Shown here: piece after piece, positions 44,437-52,382 of the stretch
Layout: every line of letters starts with the position of its first letter
How positions within the stretch are numbered: the stretch's first letter is position 1
Made by a program: the position numbers and the translations under genes
Assembly (NCBI RefSeq): GCF_014192515.1
Contig: NZ_JACHYB010000001.1
Location: forward strand, 1,364,001-1,428,000
Direction: 5' to 3'
Source of the DNA: Microbacter margulisiae
GTDB lineage: Bacteria > Bacteroidota > Bacteroidia > Bacteroidales > Paludibacteraceae
DNA length: 64,000 nucleotides
Notes under the pieces: model-generated
What the model saw: the letters and a program-made list of their open reading frames with translations, nothing else
Told to the model about the DNA's origin: nothing
The model's database searches: none

Positions 44437-45438
44437 ATGAAGCCATGGATTGATACCGTTTTAGCAAGCAAAAAACAGATTGCATTACCCTTAATGACTC
44501 ATCCCGGGATAGAAGCCATTGGGAAAAGTGTTAAAGAAGCTGTTTCCAACGGACAAATTCATTATGAAGCCATAAAAGCCGTATCAGAACAATTCGATGT
44601 AAAGGCTTGTTCTGTCATTATGGACCTTACTGTGGAGGCAGAAGCTTTTGGTGCAGCCATTAAAATGCCAGATAATGAAGTTCCTACCATCGTAGGTCAG
44701 CTTGTTTCAGATGCCGCTTCAATAGCAGCGCTTGAAGTTCCTGCCCTGGATAAGGGGCGTATCCCCGCCTATTTGTTAGCCAACAAATTAGCTGCTGAAA
44801 ACATTAAAGATAAACCCATTTTCTCCGGATGTATAGGGCCATTCTCACTTGCCGGGCGTTTGTATGACATGTCAGAAATCATGGTTGCCATCTATATTGA
44901 TCCCGAAAGTATTCGTCAGCTTTTAGCGAAATGCACAGACTTTCTTATCAATTATTGCAAGGCGTTAAAAGCAACCGGAACACAGGGTGTTGTTATTGCA
45001 GAACCGGCAGCCGGATTATTATCAAACGATGATTGCATGGAGTTTTCCACAACGTACGTTCAACAAATAACAAAAGCCGTTCAGGACGACTCATTCACTG
45101 TTATATTGCATAATTGCGGGAATACCGGCCATTGCACCAATGCCATGATAGCCAGCGGCGCGCGGGGATTACATTTTGGGAATAAAATCGACATGATTCA
45201 AACGCTTAAGGAATGCCCTTCGGATATACTCGTCATGGGAAATCTGGATCCGGTAGAAGTTTTCAAACATGCTGAGCCTAAAAAAGTATATGAAGAAACC
45301 ATGAGTCTGTTACAACAAACAACAGCATATTCTAATTTTGTAATTTCATCGGGTTGCGATATTCCTCCCCACGTCCCAACAGACAATATAAAGGCATTTT
45401 TTCGGGCGGTCAACGAATATAACAATCAATTTAACTAA
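44437..45438 (+). CDS. MtaA/CmuA-type corrinoid methyltransferase (URO-D superfamily, zinc H-x-C...C)
   Basis: 333 residues from ATG 44437 ('MKPWIDTVL'); the in-frame extension to 44386 is AT-rich leader. Cytoplasmic. The MtaA zinc set is complete: His225 and Cys227 in 'ILHNCGNTG' and Cys307 in 'SSGCDIPPHVP'. MtaA/MtbA methylate a thiol (coenzyme M in archaea) from a methyl-corrinoid, while CmuA-type relatives load the corrinoid. Coenzyme M is not expected in Bacteroidota, so the acceptor would be another thiol such as homocysteine, or the enzyme works in the loading direction. It lies between the corrinoid protein and activase genes. Confidence 0.82.
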   Translation: MKPWIDTVLASKKQIALPLMTHPGIEAIGKSVKEAVSNGQIHYEAIKAVSEQFDVKACSVIMDLTVEAEAFGAAIKMPDNEVPTIVGQLVSDAASIAALEVPALDKGRIPAYLLANKLAAENIKDKPIFSGCIGPFSLAGRLYDMSEIMVAIYIDPESIRQLLAKCTDFLINYCKALKATGTQGVVIAEPAAGLLSNDDCMEFSTTYVQQITKAVQDDSFTVILHNCGNTGHCTNAMIASGARGLHFGNKIDMIQTLKECPSDILVMGNLDPVEVFKHAEPKKVYEETMSLLQQTTAYSNFVISSGCDIPPHVPTDNIKAFFRAVNEYNNQFN

Positions 45439-45464
45439 ACAAAAGAGCCGGAATAAAATAAGTC

Positions 45465-46181
45465 ATGCAACATAGCCAGTTCCATTCATATCGTTTTACT
45501 TTTCAAGAAGTAAGTCCTACGTTAGATGATATTTTTTCTGTCTTACGTTTAGATCAAGAGGAAGAAGATCATCCTGCTACAGTATTTGTCAATGAGATCT
45601 TTCCAAAATTACATGGGAACAAAGACATCATAGGTGGATATAATATTTTGCCTGTCAATAAAATACAAATAAGAGAAGGCATGATTGAGATTGCAGGTAC
45701 AAACCTGCATCTTGAACGGCAAATCTGTAGCTATATGAAAGGGGCAACATCGGCTGCGCTGTTTCTGTGTACAGCCGGAAATATATTTACCAAACTGGCA
45801 AATCAGTTGACAAATAAAGGAGATTTGCTGGAAGCCTATATTGTAGATGTAATAGGATCATTAACAGTGGAAAATGCCATGGATAAAATCCAGGATATTT
45901 TGTCATCTGAGGCCTCATTAGAAAATCTGAATATTAGCAATCGCTATAGCCCTGGATATTGTAATTGGCATTTAGCGTCCCAAGAAACATTATTTCATTT
46001 GATAGGAACAAATCCTACCGGTATTTCATTAAGTGAATCTTGTCTTATGCAACCCATCAAATCGGTAAGCGGCATCATTGCCATTGGGGCAGAAGTCAAA
46101 AAAAGAGCCTATGGATGCCCTGTTTGTAAAAATCAGAGTTGTATTTACCGGAATATTCAACGACATGAAGAGAGAGCCTAA
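45465..46181 (+). CDS. Corrinoid activase with methionine-synthase (MetH) activation domain
   Basis: 238 residues, cytoplasmic. The C-terminal half matches the vitamin-B12-dependent methionine synthase activation domain: 'NRYSPGYCNWHL' (AdoMet-binding RxxPGY-like turn), 'PTGISLSESCLMQPIKSVSG' and a Cys-rich tail, Cys218-x2-Cys221-x4-Cys226 in 'GCPVCKNQSC'. Stand-alone proteins of this kind accompany corrinoid methyltransferases and reductively remethylate inactive cob(II)alamin with AdoMet. There is no methionine synthase catalytic part here. Its presence strongly implies that the preceding corrinoid protein undergoes redox turnover. Its 3' end overlaps the GH141 start by 17 bases. Confidence 0.85.
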   Translation: MQHSQFHSYRFTFQEVSPTLDDIFSVLRLDQEEEDHPATVFVNEIFPKLHGNKDIIGGYNILPVNKIQIREGMIEIAGTNLHLERQICSYMKGATSAALFLCTAGNIFTKLANQLTNKGDLLEAYIVDVIGSLTVENAMDKIQDILSSEASLENLNISNRYSPGYCNWHLASQETLFHLIGTNPTGISLSESCLMQPIKSVSGIIAIGAEVKKRAYGCPVCKNQSCIYRNIQRHEERA

Positions 46182-48015
46182 AATTTATCTGTTGCTTTGC
46201 TTATTAAGCATATCGGCAACCTTGTTGGGAATCAATATTTACATCTCCCCGACCGGGAATGACAATTCGGGAGGGTCAATCCAGGCGCCATATGCAACGT
46301 TATACAGGGCTTTATGGCAAGCCCGCGAGCTACGTCGTTTGCATAAGGTGTCGGTAAAAGATACAGTCCATATTATCCTGAAAGGAGGAACTTATCCTCT
46401 TTATGAACCGCTTGTTATTCGTCCTGAAGACAATGGGACAAAAACTAGTCCTACAATCATTGAAAATGCCCATAATGAGCAGCCCATAATCAGTGGAGGA
46501 ATCGCAATAACAGGATGGGAAAAATCAGGAAATTTCCAGGTTGCTTCTGTACCGGAATTTAACGGAAACAAGGTCAACTTTAGACAATTATGGATTAATG
46601 GGCGTAAAGCTGTCAGAGCGCGTAATGTATCCGACTTCAATAAAATGGATCGGATATTAGGATTTAACAAACAAACCAGAACGCTCTGGATTCCGGCATC
46701 TTCAGTCCGGGGATTGACCAATATTCCGCATACCGAACTTGACCTTCTCCAGATGTGGGAAGTGGCTAACTTGCGCATTAAATCCATCCGGTTTCATGGA
46801 GACTCTGCCGGGGTAACCTTTCACAATCCTGAATCTCAAATAGAATTTGAACATCCATGGCCGCATCCGATGATTCAAAAAGGGAATAACTCACCGTTCT
46901 ATTTGACAAATAATATAGCATTTCTGGATCAACCGGGCGAATGGTATTATGATCAAGATCAGTCTAAAATCTATTATTTGCCTCGTAAAGGGGAAGATAT
47001 GAATAATGTCAAAGCTGTAATTCCTGTCCTACAAACGCTGATCGAGATAAAAGGGACGCCGGATCATCCGGTTCAATATATTCAGTTCAAAGGGATTGGA
47101 TTTGAATATGCAGGCTGGACACGTCCTTCTGAAAAAGGGCACGTTCCTCTGCAAGCGGGAATGGATATATTGGAAGGATATTCCTTAAAGCCTCCGGGAG
47201 CATTAGGAAATAAAAATAAAGGACTTGAAAATCAGGCATGGATAAAACGACAACCTGCTTCGGTATCCTTAACCGACACCCGGAACATAACCATTAAACA
47301 ATGCAAGTTTGAGCATTTGGGAGCATGCGGGCTGGATATTATTTCAGGATCAAAATTCACGACGGTAAAAGGATGCCTCTTCCGCGATATAGCAGGAAAC
47401 GGCATGCAGATCGGTTCTTTTGACGATAACGGATCGATAGAAACCCATATGCCCTATCATCCTGCCGACAAACGTACCGTATGTTCTGATCAACGTATTA
47501 TGGATAATTACATTACGAATGTCTCTAACGAAGATTGGGGCTGCGTCGGGATTGCTGCCGGGTTTGTCAAAAATATTTATATTGAACATAATGAAATAAA
47601 TGATGTTTCATACACCGGAATTAGTTTAGGATGGGGTTGGACAAAAAGTCCCAATTGCATGAGAAACAATCATGTTATCGCCAATTATGTTCATCATTAT
47701 GCAAAGCACATGTACGATGTCGCAGGAATATACACTCTTTCGGCACAACCAAAAACGATTATCGAGGACAATGTGGTGGATAGTATCTACACACCGTCTT
47801 ATGCACATGATCCGAATCATTGGTTTTACCTTTACACAGACGAAGGGTCATCCTATATAACGATTAAAAATAACTGGACTCCGGCGGAAAGATTCCTGAA
47901 AAACGCAAATGGGCCGGGAAACGTCTGGAAAAACAACGGGCCAACAGTATCTGACAGCATAAAAGAACATGCCGGATTGGAAAAGAAATACCGATTCTTA
48001 CAGAAAGAATTCTGA
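46165..48015 (+). CDS. Secreted GH141 alpha-L-fucosidase-like enzyme (BT1002-like)
   Basis: 616 residues from ATG 46165 ('MKREPKIYLLLCLLSIS', a signal peptide); the upstream in-frame TTG at 46078 lies inside the activase gene and would destroy the export signal. Right-handed parallel beta-helix: 'YISPTGNDNSGGSIQAPYAT' start, 'VSLTDTRNITIKQCKFEHLG', 'AGNGMQIGSFDDN', 'VGIAAGFVKNIYIEHNEIND' and 'SYTGISLGWGW', with Asp-containing loops near the end. GH141 (BT1002) removes L-fucose from RG-II side chain A. The same neighbours, a short GH78 and GH127, follow here. Confidence 0.87.
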   Translation: MKREPKIYLLLCLLSISATLLGINIYISPTGNDNSGGSIQAPYATLYRALWQARELRRLHKVSVKDTVHIILKGGTYPLYEPLVIRPEDNGTKTSPTIIENAHNEQPIISGGIAITGWEKSGNFQVASVPEFNGNKVNFRQLWINGRKAVRARNVSDFNKMDRILGFNKQTRTLWIPASSVRGLTNIPHTELDLLQMWEVANLRIKSIRFHGDSAGVTFHNPESQIEFEHPWPHPMIQKGNNSPFYLTNNIAFLDQPGEWYYDQDQSKIYYLPRKGEDMNNVKAVIPVLQTLIEIKGTPDHPVQYIQFKGIGFEYAGWTRPSEKGHVPLQAGMDILEGYSLKPPGALGNKNKGLENQAWIKRQPASVSLTDTRNITIKQCKFEHLGACGLDIISGSKFTTVKGCLFRDIAGNGMQIGSFDDNGSIETHMPYHPADKRTVCSDQRIMDNYITNVSNEDWGCVGIAAGFVKNIYIEHNEINDVSYTGISLGWGWTKSPNCMRNNHVIANYVHHYAKHMYDVAGIYTLSAQPKTIIEDNVVDSIYTPSYAHDPNHWFYLYTDEGSSYITIKNNWTPAERFLKNANGPGNVWKNNGPTVSDSIKEHAGLEKKYRFLQKEF

Positions 48016-48070
48016 CTTACAAACGAATAACTTGAAGCATAATGCCAATAATCTCACAAAGTATATAAAT

Positions 48071-50233
48071 ATGAAACGAACCATTTTACTTGTTTTAATG
48101 TCAATTGTTATGCAACTGACCTTTGCTCAAAAAGTCGCTACATGGATCTATTATCCCGGAGATTTTGAGATTTGGCTGGCAAATCAGGTGCAAAATCGTC
48201 GCACCGACCGGGGAACGTTCTTCCCTCCATTCTGGAAGATGGATAGTTTCTATGTACTGGTTGAGTTTTCAAAGAAGGTGACATTAGCAAAGCCAGAAGA
48301 TATATCGTTAAGGGTAGAAGGCAAATACAACGTCAAAATCGACGATAAATTTCTTCCGGGATTCCCCACAAAAATTGCTATCCCGGCAGGACATCACCTC
48401 ATTCAAGTCAAAGTTTACGATCAAGCCAATGTCCCGGCTATTTATGTGAATGGTACAACCATTAAATCTGACAGTTCATGGCTGGTAACCTATGAAGACA
48501 AAGAATGGATTGATGCATCCGGAAGAGCCTCAGACACTTCGACCGGAACAGTATATGTAAATGCCGGATCATGGAATTTCAATTCGCCGGATACTCCCCC
48601 ATCTCACTTCAAACTTCCCACGACACCTGAATCGCCGGTTTCGATGACAAAGAAAGACAAAGGAATGTTGTATGATTTTGGCAAAGAGACTTTTGGATAT
48701 GTGAAATTTAACGGATTACGAGGGAAAGGACTCATCCATATCTATTACGGAGAATCCCCGGAAGAAGCGCTTTCAACCCATTATTGCGAGACATTGGATA
48801 GTCTGCCTGTAGACAACAGGTTGCCTAAAAACGTAACCATGACGGATTCCAAAGCTTTCCGTTACATCTATATCGTAAAGGACGGACAATTATCCTATCA
48901 TTCATTATCGATGAATTATGAATATCTTCCATTGCAACAAACAGGATCCTTCAAATGTAACGATACTTTAATCAACAAAATCTGGGATGTTTCTGCCTAT
49001 ACGTTACGTCTGACAACACGGGAATTCTTTCTCGATGGCATTAAACGGGACCGGTGGATATGGAGCGGCGATGCTTACCAAAGTTATCTGATGAACTATT
49101 ACAGCTTTTTCAATTCACCGGCAGTAACCAGAACCATATATGCATTACGGGGTAAAAATCCGGTAACAAGCCATATAAACACCATTATGGATTATACTTT
49201 TTACTGGTTTATGAGCATCTATGATTATTACCAGTATACGGGGGATAAATTCTTTATTAAACAAATATATCCCCGGATGAAAAGCATGATGAATTTTTGC
49301 CTGACAAGAAGAGATGCGAATGGAATGATGGAGGGATTGCCTGGTGATTGGGTCTTTATTGATTGGTCGGACTTTAAAATGAGTAAAGCAGGAGAAGTAA
49401 GCTTCGAGCAGTTGCTGTTTTGCCGTAGCCTGGAAGTCATGGCATCATGCGCAAAATTAGAAAACGACACTATTCATGAAAAAGAATATAATGATCTGGA
49501 GAAAGGACTCAGATCGAAATTATTCACAGCATTCTGGTCAAACAAGGCAAATGCTTTCATCCAAAACAGGGTCAATGGGATAAAAAGTACGCAGGTAACT
49601 CCGTACACCAATATTTTTGCGGTATTGTTCAATTACCTGGACTCAACAAAAACAGAGGATATTAAAAGCGGGGTATTATTAAATCCTAATGCCTTGCAAA
49701 TTACAACGCCCTACATGCAGTTTTACAAACTCGCCGCGCTTTGTGCGTTAGGCGAACAAAAACATGTTCTTAATGATATCCGAAGCTATTGGGGAGGAAT
49801 GCTTAGACTGGGAGCAACTACTTTTTGGGAACAATATAATCCGAACGAAAAAGGAGCTCAGCTTTTAGCAATGTATGGCCGACCTTTTGGGAAAAGCCTG
49901 TGCCATGCATGGGGCGCCAGCCCAATATACCTGTTGGGGAAATATTATCTTGGCATCAGACCCACCACACCAGGCTATAAAACCTATGCAATAGAACCTC
50001 ATTTAGGAGGATTGCAATGGATGGAAGGGACAGTTCCCACACCTCATGGAAAAATTTATGTATACTATAGTCATACGCTAATCAAGGTTAGATCCGACGA
50101 AGGCACGGGCGTGTTACATTTTTCCAGCCTGTTAAAACCATCATGTGAGAACGGGGATATTATAAACAAAGGTCATCATCAGTATGAAATGCAGGTTCAG
50201 GCGGGAAGATCATACACAATAACCTGCAAATAG
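48071..50233 (+). CDS. GH78 alpha-L-rhamnosidase, short form (BT1001-like)
   Basis: 720 residues from ATG 48071 ('MKRTILLVLMSIVMQLTFAQ', signal peptide); upstream in-frame sequence to 47969 overlaps GH141 and is non-coding in this frame. Shorter than the other GH78 enzymes because accessory beta-domains are reduced. Catalytic cluster Asp322, Asp327 and Asp334 in 'FFLDGIKRDRWIWSGDAY', with the 5- and 7-residue spacing of the characterised GH78 acid cluster. 'GATTFWEQYNP' marks the C-terminal half of the barrel. In B. theta the GH141/GH78/GH127 trio acts on RG-II chains A and B. Expected role: removal of a chain rhamnose in the periplasm. Confidence 0.88.
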   Translation: MKRTILLVLMSIVMQLTFAQKVATWIYYPGDFEIWLANQVQNRRTDRGTFFPPFWKMDSFYVLVEFSKKVTLAKPEDISLRVEGKYNVKIDDKFLPGFPTKIAIPAGHHLIQVKVYDQANVPAIYVNGTTIKSDSSWLVTYEDKEWIDASGRASDTSTGTVYVNAGSWNFNSPDTPPSHFKLPTTPESPVSMTKKDKGMLYDFGKETFGYVKFNGLRGKGLIHIYYGESPEEALSTHYCETLDSLPVDNRLPKNVTMTDSKAFRYIYIVKDGQLSYHSLSMNYEYLPLQQTGSFKCNDTLINKIWDVSAYTLRLTTREFFLDGIKRDRWIWSGDAYQSYLMNYYSFFNSPAVTRTIYALRGKNPVTSHINTIMDYTFYWFMSIYDYYQYTGDKFFIKQIYPRMKSMMNFCLTRRDANGMMEGLPGDWVFIDWSDFKMSKAGEVSFEQLLFCRSLEVMASCAKLENDTIHEKEYNDLEKGLRSKLFTAFWSNKANAFIQNRVNGIKSTQVTPYTNIFAVLFNYLDSTKTEDIKSGVLLNPNALQITTPYMQFYKLAALCALGEQKHVLNDIRSYWGGMLRLGATTFWEQYNPNEKGAQLLAMYGRPFGKSLCHAWGASPIYLLGKYYLGIRPTTPGYKTYAIEPHLGGLQWMEGTVPTPHGKIYVYYSHTLIKVRSDEGTGVLHFSSLLKPSCENGDIINKGHHQYEMQVQAGRSYTITCK

Positions 50234-50303
50234 CTATTCAAAAAAAAATCACACACAGCATTTCTGCAAGGATTTTAATGTATATCATGACAAATAACAG
50301 CAA

Positions 50304-52337
50304 ATGAATAGACAGAAAATAAATATTGTAATTGGAGTATGTACCTGGATCATCGTTTTTTCTTTATCCGGACAAAACCGGAGCCTGGTCAACACATCCC
50401 AAAGTCCTTTTGCAAAACTTACAGGTGTAAACATGGGAGATGTACGTTGGACGAAAGGGTTCTGGGCTGATCGTTTTAATGTATGCCTCCATACAATGTC
50501 GCCCAAGTTGATGCAAACTTACATGGATGGACACATAGGACATGCTATTCAGAATTTCGAAATTGCGGCTGGCCTGGATACAGGATCTTATGTAGGGCCT
50601 CCGTTTCAGGATGGCGATTTTTATAAGATTTTTGAAAGCCTGGCAAGCTTGTACAGCATCACCAAAAGCAAGAAGCTAGACGAAGAAATGGACTCGGTCA
50701 TTTCGATCATTGCCAAAGCTCAACTGCCGAACGGGTACATAAATACAACTACCATTATAGCAGAAAAAAAAGATCCCATGGAGGCCAAAATGTTTGCCGA
50801 CAAAATGAATTTTGAGACATACAACATGGGGCATTTAATGACTGCTGCCTGCATACATTATCGCGCTACAGGAAAACGTTCCATGCTCAATATTGCAATT
50901 AAAGCAGCAAACTATTTATGCGATTTCTATAAATCCTCATCGCATCAACTGGCTCGCAATGCCATATGCCCGTCTCATTACATGGGGTTAATTGAATTAT
51001 ACCGCACCACCCATGATGCCAAATATTTAGAATTAGCAGAAAACCTGATTAATATGCGAGGGTTAGCAAAAGGGGGAACAGATCAGAATCAAGATCGAAT
51101 CCCATTCCGTGAGCAAACCGTAGCGATGGGACATGCCGTAAGAGCGAACTATCTTTATGCTGGAGTGGCCGATTTGTATGCCGAAACAGGAGACACAACA
51201 TTACTGCATGCTTTAAACCTGATTTGGAATAATCTGGTACACACTAAAATGTATATTACCGGCGCTTGCGGAGCATTGTACGATGGAGTTTCTCCCGATG
51301 GTACTTCATATAAGCCCGGCGAAATTCAGGAAGTACATCAGGCGTACGGACGTGATTATCAATTGCCGAATATGACAGCATATAACGAATCGTGTGCCAA
51401 CATAGGCAATTTATTATTTAACTGGCGTATGCTACAAATTACCGGTAATGCAAAATATGCTGATGTAGTAGAAACCATCCTTTATAACAGCTTGTTATCG
51501 GGAGTAAGCCTGAATGGAATAAACTTTCGCTATACAAATCCGTTAAGCGTTTCATCTAAATTTCCGTACAAACTACGCTGGGCAGGGAAGCGCATTCCGT
51601 ATATTTCATTATCAGATTGTTGTCCGCCAAACATAACACGGACAATAGCTGAAGTTCAAGATTATATTTATGGCTTATCAAAAGACGGTTTATGGATAAA
51701 CCTTTATGGAGGTAATACATTAAACACTAAATTGAGGAACGGTGAATCTATCCAACTCACTCAAACAACCAACTATCCCTGGGATGGGCATATAATCATT
51801 AAAATGCAGCAAGCGCCGCAAGATCCTTGTGCAATCTATTTAAGAATTCCGGGATGGTGCGATAATGCTACAGTGGCTATAAATGGCATCAAGCAACATG
51901 AAATCCTTACACCAGCCTCCTATGTGAAATTAAAACGCACATGGAAAACCGGCGACGAAATAGAACTAAACCTCCCCATAAAAACAATGTTGATAGAGAC
52001 CAATCCATTAGTAGAAGAAACCCGAAATCAGGTTGCTATACAACGGGGCCCGGTTGTGTATTGTTTAGAAGGATGTGATTTGCCAAACTACAATATTTTT
52101 GAAGTTGTTATTCCATCGTCTGTTCATTTCAATGCAAAACCGATGATGATTGACGGAAGCCGTTTCTATTGCCTTAATGGAGTTGCTGACGTAGAAAAAA
52201 CAGCAAGCTGGCACAATGTGTTATATCGCGAAATTGCTCCGCTACAGACAAACGTACATATTCATCTAATACCATACTTTGCCTGGGGAAACAGAGGGAA
52301 ATCCGATATGGCTGTATGGTTAAACCTGAAACGATAA
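50304..52337 (+). CDS. Secreted GH127 enzyme (BT1003-like aceric acid hydrolase)
   Basis: 677 residues with a signal peptide (about 1-23). (alpha/alpha)6 barrel plus beta-sandwich of the former DUF1680 family. The zinc/cysteine site is intact: Glu362 and Cys364 in 'YNESCANIGN', Cys439 and Cys440 in 'DCCPPN', with the spacing of the known GH127 arabinofuranosidase, where a Cys is the nucleophile. The RG-II member in B. theta, BT1003, hydrolyses L-aceric acid, a branched sugar unique to RG-II. Position after the GH78/GH141 pair supports the same activity; beta-L-arabinofuranosidase is the family alternative. Confidence 0.88.
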   Translation: MNRQKINIVIGVCTWIIVFSLSGQNRSLVNTSQSPFAKLTGVNMGDVRWTKGFWADRFNVCLHTMSPKLMQTYMDGHIGHAIQNFEIAAGLDTGSYVGPPFQDGDFYKIFESLASLYSITKSKKLDEEMDSVISIIAKAQLPNGYINTTTIIAEKKDPMEAKMFADKMNFETYNMGHLMTAACIHYRATGKRSMLNIAIKAANYLCDFYKSSSHQLARNAICPSHYMGLIELYRTTHDAKYLELAENLINMRGLAKGGTDQNQDRIPFREQTVAMGHAVRANYLYAGVADLYAETGDTTLLHALNLIWNNLVHTKMYITGACGALYDGVSPDGTSYKPGEIQEVHQAYGRDYQLPNMTAYNESCANIGNLLFNWRMLQITGNAKYADVVETILYNSLLSGVSLNGINFRYTNPLSVSSKFPYKLRWAGKRIPYISLSDCCPPNITRTIAEVQDYIYGLSKDGLWINLYGGNTLNTKLRNGESIQLTQTTNYPWDGHIIIKMQQAPQDPCAIYLRIPGWCDNATVAINGIKQHEILTPASYVKLKRTWKTGDEIELNLPIKTMLIETNPLVEETRNQVAIQRGPVVYCLEGCDLPNYNIFEVVIPSSVHFNAKPMMIDGSRFYCLNGVADVEKTASWHNVLYREIAPLQTNVHIHLIPYFAWGNRGKSDMAVWLNLKR

Positions 52338-52382
52338 AACAACTCTTTTGTACCTATTGACATACAACAAACAACGCAAAAA

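Noticed and set aside
38368..45438. Three 'uroporphyrinogen decarboxylase' matches as heme-biosynthesis genes (hemE)
   Set aside because: Three divergent paralogues beside a corrinoid protein and activase, no other heme genes nearby, and His-x-Cys metal motifs in two of them fit methyltransferases, not HemE.
46078..46164. N-terminal extension of the GH141 gene from an upstream TTG
   Set aside because: It lies in the activase coding region and would bury the signal peptide that starts at ATG 46165.
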